This document shows, piece by piece, positions 7,983 through 16,566 of a DNA stretch of 64,000 nt. The DNA is from Rhodobacteraceae bacterium UBA6197 (GTDB taxonomy: Bacteria > Pseudomonadota > Alphaproteobacteria > Rhodobacterales > Rhodobacteraceae): assembly GCA_002422085.1 (NCBI GenBank), contig DISZ01000013.1:54843-118842 (forward strand), written 5' to 3'. Both the position numbers and the translations under genes were made by a program. Within the stretch, counting starts at the first letter, position 1, and each line of letters begins with the position of its first letter. Under the pieces are notes generated by a model that saw only the letters and a list, made by a program, of their open reading frames with translations, was not told where the DNA came from and did not search any database.

Positions 7983-9674
7983 ATGATTTCCCGGCGGGAA
8001 TTTTTACAGGCCAGCGTTGCTGCCTCGGCGATTCTGGGCGGCAGCGGGCTGTCGCGCTGGTCGCGGGCGATGGCGCAACAGGCGCTGACGCAAGACCAGT
8101 TGTTGCAGTTCGATGCGTTCGGCAACGTGACACTGATCCACATCACCGACATTCACGCGCAGGCCAAGCCGATCTGGTTTCGTGAACCCGAGATCAACCT
8201 TGGCGTCGGCGATGCCAAGGGGATGCCGCCGCATGTGGTCGGCAAGGACTTTGTCAAGATGTTCAACCTCACGCCCGCCAGCCCGGAAGCCTATGCGCTG
8301 ACCTATGAGAACTTTGTCGATCTGGGTCGCGCCTACGGCAAGATGGGCGGCATGGATCGGGTCTCGACCGTGGTCAACGCGATCCGCGCCGAACGGCCCG
8401 AGGCATTGTTGCTGGATGGCGGCGACACCTGGCATGGCTCGATGACCGCGTTCCGCACCAAGGGGCAGGACATGGTCAATATCATGAACAAGCTGGGGAC
8501 CGACGCGATGACCTCGCATTGGGAATGGACGCTGGGCCAGGACCGGGTGAAGGAAATCGTCGAGACGCTGCCGTTCCCGTTCCTTGGCGCCAATATCTAT
8601 GACGCCGAATGGGATGAGCCGGCGTTCGAGCCCTACAAGATCTTTGAACGCGGCGGCGTGCGCGTCGGCGTGATCGGGCAGGCCTTCCCCTATATGCCGA
8701 TCGCCAACCCCGGCTGGATGTTCCCCGACTACAGCTTCGGGATCCGCGAAGAGCGGATGCAGGCGATGGTTGATGAGGTCCGCGCCGAGGGCGTCGATCT
8801 GGTGGTCTGCCTGTCGCACAACGGCTTTGACGTGGACCGCAAGATGGTCAGCCGGGTGAAAGGCATCGACGTGATCCTGACCGGCCACACCCATGATGCG
8901 CTGCCCGAACCGGTGCTGATCGGCGAAACGATCCTGATCGCCTCGGGGTCGAACGGCAAGTTCGTCAGCCGCGTCGATCTGGACGTGCGTGACGGCAAGA
9001 TGATGGGGTTCCGCCACAAGCTGATCCCGATCTTTGCCGATGTGATCGCGCCCGACCCCGAGATGACCGCCCTGATCGACGCCGACCGCGCGCCCTTCAA
9101 GGACGATCTGGAAACCGTCGTCGGCAAGACCGAAAGCCTGCTGTATCGGCGCGGCAACTTCAACGGCACCTGGGATGACCTGATCTGTGACGCGCTCTTG
9201 TCGGAACGCGACGCCGAGATCGCGATGAGCCCCGGTGTGCGCTGGGGGCCCACGGTGATGCCGGGCGAAAACATCACCCGCGAAGACATCCACAACGCCA
9301 CCTCGATGAGCTACGGCCAGGCCTACCGCACCGAGATGACCGGCGAGTTCATCAACGTGATCCTCGAGGATGTGGCCGACAACCTGTTCAACACCGACCC
9401 CTATTATCAGCAGGGCGGCGACATGGTGCGGATCGGCGGCATGGGCTACCAGATCGACATCTCGAAACCGATCGGCAGCCGGATCTCGAACATGACGCTG
9501 CTGAAAACCGGCGAGGCGATCGACCCCGCGCGCACCTATGTCGTCGCCGGCTGGGCCAGCGTCAATGAGGGCACCGAAGGGCCGCAGATCTGGGATGTGG
9601 TCGAAAACCACATCCGAAAGATCGGCACTGTCGCGCTGCAACCGAATACTTCGGTGGTCGTCACCGGCGCGTGA
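7983..9674 (+). CDS. soxB: SoxB, di-manganese S-sulfosulfanyl-cysteine sulfohydrolase
   Basis: 563 residues. It begins with a twin-arginine signal (MISRREFLQASVAAS) and continues as a 5'-nucleotidase/metallophosphatase-type enzyme with the metal motifs HITDIHAQ (Asp56, His58), DGGDTWHGS, HWEWTLG, LSHNGFD and TGHTHD. SoxB hydrolyses the terminal sulfone from SoxY to release sulfate. The ATG at 7983 is preferred to one at 7959 because AAGGAG (7968-7973) lies between them. An internal loop around residues 75-110 is typical of SoxB. Confidence 0.96.
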   Translation: MISRREFLQASVAASAILGGSGLSRWSRAMAQQALTQDQLLQFDAFGNVTLIHITDIHAQAKPIWFREPEINLGVGDAKGMPPHVVGKDFVKMFNLTPASPEAYALTYENFVDLGRAYGKMGGMDRVSTVVNAIRAERPEALLLDGGDTWHGSMTAFRTKGQDMVNIMNKLGTDAMTSHWEWTLGQDRVKEIVETLPFPFLGANIYDAEWDEPAFEPYKIFERGGVRVGVIGQAFPYMPIANPGWMFPDYSFGIREERMQAMVDEVRAEGVDLVVCLSHNGFDVDRKMVSRVKGIDVILTGHTHDALPEPVLIGETILIASGSNGKFVSRVDLDVRDGKMMGFRHKLIPIFADVIAPDPEMTALIDADRAPFKDDLETVVGKTESLLYRRGNFNGTWDDLICDALLSERDAEIAMSPGVRWGPTVMPGENITREDIHNATSMSYGQAYRTEMTGEFINVILEDVADNLFNTDPYYQQGGDMVRIGGMGYQIDISKPIGSRISNMTLLKTGEAIDPARTYVVAGWASVNEGTEGPQIWDVVENHIRKIGTVALQPNTSVVVTGA

Positions 9675-9724
9675 CAATTGCATTAGGAACGCCACGCAAG
9701 GGTTTGCGAATGAAGGAGAATACA

Positions 9725-11002
9725 ATGGACGAGAAAGGTCGCAATGGCATTGGCCGCCGCGGGTTTCTGCGCGCCAGCGTTGCCGCGGGGGGGGCTTTTG
9801 TCGCCGGCACCAGCGCCGCGCGGGCGCAGGCGCAGGCGCCGGACCCGCTGATTACCGAGGTGCAGCCTTGGGCGCAGGGCTGGGGAGATGGTGTCGATGC
9901 CAGCCCCTACGGCATGCCGATCCGGTTTGAAGCCGATGTGGTGCGGCGCAATGTCGGCTGGCTGACGGCAGATGTGATTTCCTCGATCAACTTTACCCCG
10001 ATCCATGCGCTTGACGGCACGATCACGCCGCAGGGCTGCGCGTTCGAGCGCCACCACTCGGGCGCGATCGAGCTTTCGAAACCCGACTACCGCCTGATGA
10101 TCAATGGCATGGTCGATACGCCGCTGGTCTTTACCTACGAGGATCTGGAGCGCTTTCCGCGCGTGACCCGGACCTATTTCCTCGAATGCGCCGCCAATAC
10201 CGGCATGGAATGGGCGGGTAGCCAGCTGAACGGGTCGCAGTTCACCCATGGCATGATCCACAACATGGAATACACCGGCGTCACGCTGCGCACGCTGCTG
10301 GAAGAGGCGGGGATCAAGCCCGAGGGCAAATGGATTTATGTCGAGGGCGCCGATGCCTCGTCGAACGGCCGCTCGATCCCGCTGGAAAAGGCGCTGGACG
10401 ATTGTCTGGTGGCCTTCAAGGCCAATGGCGAGGCGCTGCGCAAGGAACATGGCTATCCGGTCCGGCTTTGCGTGCCGGGTTGGGAAGGCAACATGTGGGT
10501 CAAATGGCTGCGCCGCATCGAAGTGACCGATGCGCCGGTGGAAAGCCGCGAAGAGACCTCGAAATACACCGACACGCTGGAAAACGGCATTTCGCGCAAG
10601 TTCACCTGGGTGATGGATGCGAAATCTGTGGTCACCAACCCCAGCCCGCAGGCGCCGATCACCCACGGCACCGGCCCGCTGGTCATCACCGGCCTCGCCT
10701 GGTCGGGGCGTGGCGCGATCGCCCGTGTCGATGTGTCGGTTGACGGTGGCAAGACCTGGAAAGAGGCGCGTCTGGCCGCTCCGGGGCAGGATATGGCGAT
10801 CACGCGGTTCTATTTCGACCATGTCTGGGACGGGTCCGAAATGCTGCTGCAAAGCCGCGCCACCGACAGCACCGGCTATGTCCAGCCGACCAAGACGCAG
10901 TTGCGCGCGGTGCGGGGCGTGAACTCGGTCTATCACAACAATTGCATCCAAACCTGGTGGGTCAAGCCGAACGGGGAGGCGGAGAATGTCGAAGTTTCGT
11001 AA
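9725..11002 (+). CDS. soxC: SoxC, molybdopterin subunit of sulfane dehydrogenase
   Basis: 425 residues: a twin-arginine signal (GRRGFLRASVAAGG), then a sulfite-oxidase-fold molybdopterin domain with the molybdenum-ligating cysteine in FLECAANTG (Cys155), then a C-terminal dimerisation domain. SoxCD oxidises the sulfane sulfur left on SoxY, withdrawing six electrons. AAGGAGAA at 9713-9720 decides the ATG at 9725 over an upstream GTG. The moeA and moaC genes for its cofactor lie at 29321-30987. It overlaps soxD by 17 bp. Confidence 0.95.
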   Translation: MDEKGRNGIGRRGFLRASVAAGGAFVAGTSAARAQAQAPDPLITEVQPWAQGWGDGVDASPYGMPIRFEADVVRRNVGWLTADVISSINFTPIHALDGTITPQGCAFERHHSGAIELSKPDYRLMINGMVDTPLVFTYEDLERFPRVTRTYFLECAANTGMEWAGSQLNGSQFTHGMIHNMEYTGVTLRTLLEEAGIKPEGKWIYVEGADASSNGRSIPLEKALDDCLVAFKANGEALRKEHGYPVRLCVPGWEGNMWVKWLRRIEVTDAPVESREETSKYTDTLENGISRKFTWVMDAKSVVTNPSPQAPITHGTGPLVITGLAWSGRGAIARVDVSVDGGKTWKEARLAAPGQDMAITRFYFDHVWDGSEMLLQSRATDSTGYVQPTKTQLRAVRGVNSVYHNNCIQTWWVKPNGEAENVEVS

Positions 11003-12131
11003 TCTGGTGATCGGCACCGGCCTTGTGACATTGCTGGCCGCTCCGGCGCTGGCGGAAAAGATCGGGCTGGGGCGTCCGGCGCTGCCCGAAGAAATTGCCG
11101 CGTGGAATCTGGATGTGCGCCCCGATGGCACCGGCCTGCCCGAGGGCTCGGGCTCTGTTGCCGATGGCGAAGAAATCTTTTCGGCCAATTGCGCGGTTTG
11201 TCACGGCGAGTTTGCCGAGGGCGTGGACAATTGGCCAAAGCTGGCCGGCGGGATGGACACGCTGAACCGCGATGATCCGCTGAAGACGATCGGGTCCTAC
11301 TGGCCGCATCTTTCGACGGTCTGGGACTATGTGAACCGCTCGATGCCGTTCGGAAATGCGCAGACGCTGCAACCCGATCAGGTCTATGCGATCACCGCCT
11401 ATCTGCTTTATTCCAACGATCTGGTCGAGGAAGACTTTGTTCTGTCGAAGGAAAACTTCCTCGAAGTCGGCCTGCCGAACGCGGACGGCTTCATTCTGGA
11501 CGACCGCACCGAGACCGAGCTTGCCCGGTTTTCACAGCCCGCCTGCATGGAGAACTGCAAGCAGGAGGTCAAGATCACCGCCCATGCGACGGTTCTGGAC
11601 GTGACCCCCGATATCGAGGGCGACACGCCGGCGGAACCTGTGGCGGCGGCGGAACCTGTGGCGGCAGAACCTGTGGCGGAACCTGTGGCGGCAGAACCTG
11701 TGGCGGAACCTGTGGCGGCAGAACCTGTGGCGGAACCTGTGGCGGCAGAACCGGCGGCGGAATCTGTGGCCGCAGAACCTGTGGCGGCGGAGACCATGGT
11801 CGCCGCTGACCCGGCGCTGATCGACGCGGGTGCCAAGGTGTTCAAGAAATGCGCCGCGTGTCACAAGATCGGCGACGGTGCCAAGAACGCGACCGGGCCG
11901 ATGATGACCGGGATTATCGGGCGCCCGGCGGGCACGGTCGACGGGTTCAAGTATTCGGGTCCGATGCAGGACGCGGGTGCGGGCGGGCTGGTCTGGACAC
12001 CAGAGAACATCACCGCCTACCTCAAGGACCCCAAAGGCTTTGTGCCCAAGAACAAGATGTCCTTCGCCGGTTTGAAGAAGCAAGACGAGATCGACGCGGT
12101 GATCGCCTATATCGCGTCGCACGGGGGCTGA
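10986..12131 (+). CDS. soxD: SoxD, di-heme cytochrome subunit of sulfane dehydrogenase
   Basis: 381 residues: a signal peptide (1-23) and two cytochrome c domains with NCAVCH (Cys69) and KCAACH (Cys289). They are joined by a low-complexity linker (about 216-277) of repeated AEPVA units, encoded by repeated GAACCTGTGGCGG DNA. SoxD accepts electrons from SoxC. Its start lies inside the 3' end of soxC, a 17-bp overlap that suggests coupled translation. No soxE-H genes follow; a broken cytochrome gene takes their place. Confidence 0.94.
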   Translation: MSKFRNLVIGTGLVTLLAAPALAEKIGLGRPALPEEIAAWNLDVRPDGTGLPEGSGSVADGEEIFSANCAVCHGEFAEGVDNWPKLAGGMDTLNRDDPLKTIGSYWPHLSTVWDYVNRSMPFGNAQTLQPDQVYAITAYLLYSNDLVEEDFVLSKENFLEVGLPNADGFILDDRTETELARFSQPACMENCKQEVKITAHATVLDVTPDIEGDTPAEPVAAAEPVAAEPVAEPVAAEPVAEPVAAEPVAEPVAAEPAAESVAAEPVAAETMVAADPALIDAGAKVFKKCAACHKIGDGAKNATGPMMTGIIGRPAGTVDGFKYSGPMQDAGAGGLVWTPENITAYLKDPKGFVPKNKMSFAGLKKQDEIDAVIAYIASHGG

Positions 12132-12132
12132 G

Positions 12133-12650
12133 ATGGGGCGGCGGCGGTCACGGTCGAGCGTGGTTGCCGCCGCCGTTGCGACTGCCGGGGGGGGGCCGCG
12201 CCGAGACTCTGGTGCCACCCGGTTTTGCCGCCCCCGAGGCGCGTGCAAACCAAGGCGACGCCGCGCGGGGTGCCGGGTTCTGGACCCAATGCAAGGGCTG
12301 TCACGAAACCGCCCCTGATCGACCCACCCTGACCGGAATTCTTGGCCGCCGCGCCGCCGGCAATGCGGGCTTTCGCTATTCGAAAAACATGGCGCGGATC
12401 GGTACGGACGGGTCGGTCCGGGGCTGGGGCACGCTTGACGCCCATATCGAAAACCGCAAGGCCTCGGCCAAGCGGATGACCTGTCGCGGGGTGAAATGCG
12501 CGAACACCTGCTGGTCGTTGTTTGCGCCCGGCGATGCGGTGAAGGTTGGCGCACATTGTGAGCCGACGCCCGGCAAGATCGCGTCGGTCGAAAGCTTCAT
12601 CAGCCAGACCGGCGAGGCCGCCGAGCCGAGGCGCGCGAGCCATGAGGAAA
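12133..12650 (+). pseudogene. Frameshifted class I cytochrome c gene (former sox-cluster cytochrome?)
   Basis: An ATG at 12133, one base after the soxD stop codon, opens a signal-like peptide (RRRSRSSVVAAAVATAGG). The downstream cytochrome part lies in another frame: GFWTQCKGCHETAP, then LTGILGRRAAG, GFRYSKNMAR and KRMTCRGVK, which follow the order of a class I cytochrome c including its CxxCH heme site. The two frames meet at a run of nine G (12187-12195); removing one G would join them. After about 12490 the expected final helix is seen only in another frame, and the protein then loses similarity. At least two lesions are therefore likely, though a sequence error at the G run is possible. 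It occupies the position of soxE-like genes. Confidence 0.6.
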
Positions 12651-12984
12651 GCCTGGGGTGGTGTGCGGGTATCACCACTGACATTCTTGGCTGGCGCCCA
12701 AACTGTGCCAAAGGGCGTTGTGCCCCGGCCGATCCGCAGCCTGCGTTGCGGCGGCGGGGCAGGGCACGACAATGGCAGGTGGCGGTGTCGGCTGTCGATA
12801 GGGGCGCGGATGGGCCGGGCATTGACGGCGCACCGTTGACGGGGGCGCACCGTTGCAACCGGGGGCCGGTGTCGCGGGTGCAGGCGCTACGCCATGTGGT
12901 CGCGCCCCGGAAGCGCGACGCCAGTGTCGGTGTAACGCCAGTGTCGGCGTGACGGCAATGTCGGCGTGACGGCGGGCCAAACGG
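12651..12984. other. Gap after the cytochrome remnant, no gene seen
   Basis: This GC-rich stretch shows no reading frame with a plausible start and protein character. It holds short direct repeats: GCGCACCGTTG occurs twice near 12830-12853, and a 17-bp unit occurs three times at 12918-12968. It looks like decayed intergenic DNA between the sox locus and the tat region. Confidence 0.5.
12918..12968. repeat. 17-bp tandem repeat, three copies
   Basis: Units ACGCCAGTGTCGGTGTA, ACGCCAGTGTCGGCGTG and ACGGCAATGTCGGCGTG follow without spacers. They differ at one to three positions. Confidence 0.85.
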
Positions 12985-13122
12985 TCAGTTGGCGGGGGAA
13001 CCGTTGCTTTCGGTGTCGGACTCGGTGGCTGGCCAGAAGCGGACCAGAACCTCTCGCACCGCGGCAAGGGTGATGATTGCAAGCGCGAGCGTGTCGAAAG
13101 AGAAGGTCGGAATGTAGTCCAT
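12985..13122 (-). CDS. Small single-span membrane protein, unknown function
   Basis: A 45-residue frame from ATG at 13122 to TGA at 12985. The first half (TFSFDTLALAIITLAAV) is a likely transmembrane segment; the tail is charged and then rich in Ser and Asn. GGAGAG stands about six bases before the ATG. It stands alone, 297 bp from the next gene on its strand. I do not recognise a family. The clean ribosome site and hydrophobic segment support a real gene, but its size makes this uncertain. Confidence 0.45.
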   Translation of the reverse strand: MDYIPTFSFDTLALAIITLAAVREVLVRFWPATESDTESNGSPAN

Positions 13123-13418
13123 GTCAGTCTCTCCGTTTTGGTTATCCCTGCATCGCGCCTGAATGGGGCGGAAAAGTGGCCCGGCGGGGGCATTTTGGGG
13201 TGCGGTTCGGTGACGCTACGTCAGGCGCTTTGCCCGAGCAACCAGAGGGCGCCGACACGGATGCACCGGGCCGTGGCCGGGGGCCTCTGTTCACGAGGAA
13301 AGGCAGGTTTCCGGGCGTTGAACAGGTGCAGAGATGAACGACCAAAATAGCCGCAACGCAATGTTTTCGAACAAAAAATCAGATACACTGCTGCGGGCGG
13401 ATGGCCTTGGCGCAGTGG

Positions 13419-13997
13419 CTAGCGTTCCAGCACCAACCGGTCTCGGCTGAAGTTGACGTTGGAAAAGCGCGACAGGTAGGACATGCCCAAAAGCGAACCG
13501 TCCATGGCGCCGCCATTGACGACGGCGCGGATGTCCTTGTCGGTGACCCCGCCCAAGGTCAGCTGGTCGATCCGCACCGGAGCGGTGGCGACGCTGCCAT
13601 TGGCGGTGTTGGCGGTGCCGAAATAGGACAGGCCCGCGGTGTCGATGCCAATGCGCCGCGCATCGCGCTGGGTCAGCACGATATCGCTTGCGCCGGTGTC
13701 GACGACAAAGCGCACCGACACGCCGTTCAGATCCGCCACGAGGTAGAAATGTCCGTCCGCTGCGACCGGCACCTCGATCCGCCCGCCCACGGCAACCGAT
13801 TGTTGTGGCGCGACGTTCTGGCGGATGTCGGGCCAGAGCCCGGCCCCGGCGATCACCCCGACAAAGATCAGCCCCCAGATCAGCGCCTGTTGCGCCACCC
13901 GGCCCGGACGACGGCGAAAATCGACCGCCAGATAGCCGCCCACAACCAGCAACAACAGCACCAGATAGATCAGCCGAGGATAGAAGTCCGGGTTCAT
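13419..13997 (-). CDS. Membrane-anchored retropepsin-like aspartic protease (clan AA)
   Basis: 192 residues: two N-terminal transmembrane segments (about 8-24 and 37-55), then a periplasmic domain with FVVDTGASDIVL, the catalytic DTGA motif of single-domain aspartic proteases, followed by LLGMSYL, the conserved hydrophobic glycine region. One lobe per chain implies a homodimer. The ATG at 13997 follows GGAGAG; a GTG directly before it is less likely. The substrate of this widespread alphaproteobacterial family is not known to me. Confidence 0.8.
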   Translation of the reverse strand: MNPDFYPRLIYLVLLLLVVGGYLAVDFRRRPGRVAQQALIWGLIFVGVIAGAGLWPDIRQNVAPQQSVAVGGRIEVPVAADGHFYLVADLNGVSVRFVVDTGASDIVLTQRDARRIGIDTAGLSYFGTANTANGSVATAPVRIDQLTLGGVTDKDIRAVVNGGAMDGSLLGMSYLSRFSNVNFSRDRLVLER

Positions 13998-14051
13998 CAC
14001 GCTCTCCGTTCAAGAGCAGATATAGGCGGGCGCGCGGCCAATGTCAGGGGG

Positions 14052-14675
14052 TCAGCCGCCAAACACGCCGGCACCGCGCAGCCCATCCAGAATGAATTGC
14101 ATCGCCAATGCGGCCAGAAGCATGCCCAAAAGCCGGGTGACGACCATGGTGCCGGTGCGCCCCATGGCCCGTTCAATCGGGGACGCGGCCAGAAAAAGCA
14201 GGAATACGCAGGCCAGAACCGCCAGCATGACCAAAAGGACCGCCAGCAGATGCGTCCAGTCACTGCCTTGCCGCCCCGCCAGCAGGATCATCGTTGCCAG
14301 CGCGCCGGGTCCGGCAATCAGTGGCGTCGCCAGCGGAAACACCGATGGATCATCGGCCAGATGCGCCGGGTGCTGCCCCTCGCGGCGTTGGGTGCGCCGT
14401 TCAAACAGCATGTCAAGCGCAGTCAGGAACAACAAGACCCCCCCCGCAATGCGAAAGGCGGCCATGGAAATACCGATGGCTCCCAACAGCTTGTCGCCCA
14501 ACAGGCCGAACAGCGTCAGCAGCAGCGCCCCGATCATCAGCGCCCGCAGCCCGACCCGGCGACGCGCCGGCGGCTCCATCCCTTGGGTCAGGGCGATGAA
14601 CAGCGGCGCGAGGCCGATCGGATCCACCACCACGAACAGCGTCACGAAGGCCGTGATCAATTCCGCACTGCTCAT
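14052..14675 (-). CDS. MarC-family integral membrane protein
   Basis: 207 residues with six hydrophobic helices. FVVVDPIGLAPLFIALT near the N-terminus and PLATPLIAGPGALATMI in the middle are the two MarC/UPF0056 repeats. Family members were once linked to antibiotic resistance, but their transport role is unproven. The start at 14675 follows an AGGAA site; a longer frame to 14750 is mostly hydrophilic and lacks a site. It is divergent from tatA. Confidence 0.82.
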   Translation of the reverse strand: MSSAELITAFVTLFVVVDPIGLAPLFIALTQGMEPPARRRVGLRALMIGALLLTLFGLLGDKLLGAIGISMAAFRIAGGVLLFLTALDMLFERRTQRREGQHPAHLADDPSVFPLATPLIAGPGALATMILLAGRQGSDWTHLLAVLLVMLAVLACVFLLFLAASPIERAMGRTGTMVVTRLLGMLLAALAMQFILDGLRGAGVFGG

Positions 14676-14859
14676 CGCGTTCCTGTCTGGCTGCCCTGTT
14701 GCGATCAGATTAGCGGCCGATTGATCGGCTGACCAGCGCCGGGCGTGCAAAAAAACAGATGCCTGCGACGGAATGGGGCTTTGATTGCCCGCCTCTACGC
14801 CATAAATGAGAACAGAGACATTATGGCGCGGCCGAGGTCGCCGCTATGGGGAGAGAGAC

Positions 14860-15075
14860 ATGCTCAACAACATCGGCCTTCCGGGGCTATTGCTTATCGC
14901 CGTCGTGGTGCTTGTGCTGTTCGGACGCGGCAAGATTTCGTCGCTGATGGGCGAAGTCGGCAAGGGCATCACCGCCTTCAAGAAAGGCGTGAAAGATGGC
15001 ACCAAGGAAATCGAGGACGCCTCGGTCGATGAGGCGCGCGATGTGACGCCGAAAAACGACAAAGACAAGGTCTGA
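14860..15075 (+). CDS. tatA: TatA, pore-forming subunit of the Tat translocase
   Basis: 71 residues: one N-terminal transmembrane helix (about 4-20), the FGRGK hinge, an amphipathic helix and a charged tail. This is the TatA plan. TatA oligomers form the passage for folded proteins with twin-arginine signals, such as SoxY, SoxB and SoxC in this window. GGGGAGAGAG just before 14860 sets the start. A hairpin CGGCCCC/GGGGCCG (15082-15100) without a T run lies between tatA and tatB and might adjust subunit ratios. Confidence 0.93.
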   Translation: MLNNIGLPGLLLIAVVVLVLFGRGKISSLMGEVGKGITAFKKGVKDGTKEIEDASVDEARDVTPKNDKDKV

Positions 15076-15127
15076 GCCGGGCGGCCCCAGATCGGGGCCG
15101 AAACGGGGCCGGGGGGCCTGATGATCC

Positions 15128-15697
15128 ATGTTTGATATTGGTTGGAGCGAGCTTCTGGTGATCGGCGTGGTGTCGCTGATTGTCGTGGGGCCAAAGGATC
15201 TGCCGGGTATGTTCCGCACGCTGGGGCGGTTTACCGCGAAAGCGCGCAGCATGGCACGCGAGTTTTCTCGCGCGATGGAGGACGCCGCCAATGAAAGCGG
15301 CATCAAGGAAGCGGCGGGCGACATCAAAGACCTCAAGGGTTTGGTGTCAAAGAAATCGCTTGGGCTGGACATGTTGGAAGACGCGGCCAGCAAATTCGAG
15401 AAATGGGATCCTACCCGCCCGGGTGCGGCGAAACCCGCTGCGTCACCGTCCGCTGCGGCACCAGTGAAACCGGCCACCCCTGCCGCCGCCAAGCCCGCCA
15501 CAAAGGTCGCCAGCGCGTCCAAGGCCAAGACCAAGGCGGCAAAAGGTGCGAGCTCGAAACCGGACAAAGCCGTGGCGGCCAAGACCGCAACCGCCAAGAC
15601 CGCAACCGCCAAGACCGCAACCGCCAAATCTGCGGCCCCCAGATCGGCCGCCCCCAAAGCTTCCCGCAAAAGCCCCACGAAAAAAGGTGAGGCATGA
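15128..15697 (+). CDS. tatB: TatB, receptor subunit of the Tat translocase
   Basis: 189 residues. The start MFDIGWSELLVIGVVSLIVV and the GPKDLP hinge are diagnostic of TatB, followed by an amphipathic helix and an acidic/basic region to about residue 95. The rest is an Ala/Lys/Pro-rich tail with KTATA repeats, longer than needed and common in this order. TatB with TatC binds twin-arginine signals. It overlaps tatC by four bases (ATGA). Confidence 0.92.
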   Translation: MFDIGWSELLVIGVVSLIVVGPKDLPGMFRTLGRFTAKARSMAREFSRAMEDAANESGIKEAAGDIKDLKGLVSKKSLGLDMLEDAASKFEKWDPTRPGAAKPAASPSAAAPVKPATPAAAKPATKVASASKAKTKAAKGASSKPDKAVAAKTATAKTATAKTATAKSAAPRSAAPKASRKSPTKKGEA

Positions 15698-16566
15698 GCG
15701 CTCCGCAAGATCTTGACGACACCGCCGCCCCGCTGATCGAACATCTGGCCGAATTGCGCAGCAGGCTGATGTGGTCGGCGCTGGCTTTCATCATCGGAAT
15801 GCTGATCTGCTTCACGGTCTGGAACCCGATCTTCAACTTTCTGACCCAGCCGATCTGCGGCGCGTTGGCAACGCGTGGGCAAGATTGCGGGCTGATCCTG
15901 ATCAAGCTTCAGGAAGGCTTTTTCGTCGCCATCAATATCTCGTTCCTCGGGGGCTTTGTGCTGGCGTTCCCGGTGATCGCCTATCAGATGTGGCGCTTCG
16001 TGGCGCCGGGACTTTACAAGACGGAAAAGAATGCGTTTCTGCCATTCCTGATTGCTTCTCCGGTGATGTTCGCGATCGGCGGCCTGTTTGCGTTTTACGT
16101 CGTGCTGCCGCTGGCCTTCGACTTTTTCCTCGGCTTCCAGCAAGGCTCGCTTACCGGTGAAGGTGCCAAGGGCGGGGCGATGGCGGGGATCACCTTCCAG
16201 GGCTCGGTTCAGGAATATCTGGCGCTGACGACCAAGTTCATCATGGCCTTCGGGATCTGCTTCCAGCTGCCGGTCTTGCTGACGCTGATGGGCAAGGCGG
16301 GGCTGGTGTCCTCGGCCGGGCTGGCGGGGGTGCGCAAATATGCGGTGGTGGTGATCCTGATCGTCGCGGCGATCGTGACACCGCCCGATGTGGTCACCCA
16401 GGCGATCCTGTTTTCGGTGGTTTACGGGCTTTACGAGATCTCGATCTATCTGGTGCGGCGGATCGAAACCAAGCGCGAGGCGCGTCTGCGTGCCGAAGGG
16501 CTATGGGTCGATGACGAAGACGACGAGGAAGATGTCACGGAAAGCGGTGACGAGGCGTCGAAATGA
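15694..16566 (+). CDS. tatC: TatC, core subunit of the Tat translocase
   Basis: 290 residues with six transmembrane helices. The N-terminal LIEHLAELRSRL is the conserved TatC cytoplasmic motif, and FVAPGLYKTEK is the conserved first cytoplasmic loop. It recognises the twin-arginine motif together with TatB. The acidic C-terminus (DDEDDEEDVTESGDE) is unusual. Its stop codon overlaps the next gene (ATGA), so the two are probably translated together. Confidence 0.95.
   Translation: MSAPQDLDDTAAPLIEHLAELRSRLMWSALAFIIGMLICFTVWNPIFNFLTQPICGALATRGQDCGLILIKLQEGFFVAINISFLGGFVLAFPVIAYQMWRFVAPGLYKTEKNAFLPFLIASPVMFAIGGLFAFYVVLPLAFDFFLGFQQGSLTGEGAKGGAMAGITFQGSVQEYLALTTKFIMAFGICFQLPVLLTLMGKAGLVSSAGLAGVRKYAVVVILIVAAIVTPPDVVTQAILFSVVYGLYEISIYLVRRIETKREARLRAEGLWVDDEDDEEDVTESGDEASK

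Noticed and set aside
9671..9724. Upstream GTG start for soxC, overlapping soxB
   Set aside because: The ribosome site AAGGAGAA lies downstream of it, and the twin-arginine signal starts correctly from the ATG at 9725.
8004..9725. Long open frame opposite soxB (573 codons)
   Set aside because: It is a shadow on the complementary strand of a well-conserved gene in GC-rich DNA; it is rich in His, Asp, Ala and Gly with no domain or ribosome site.
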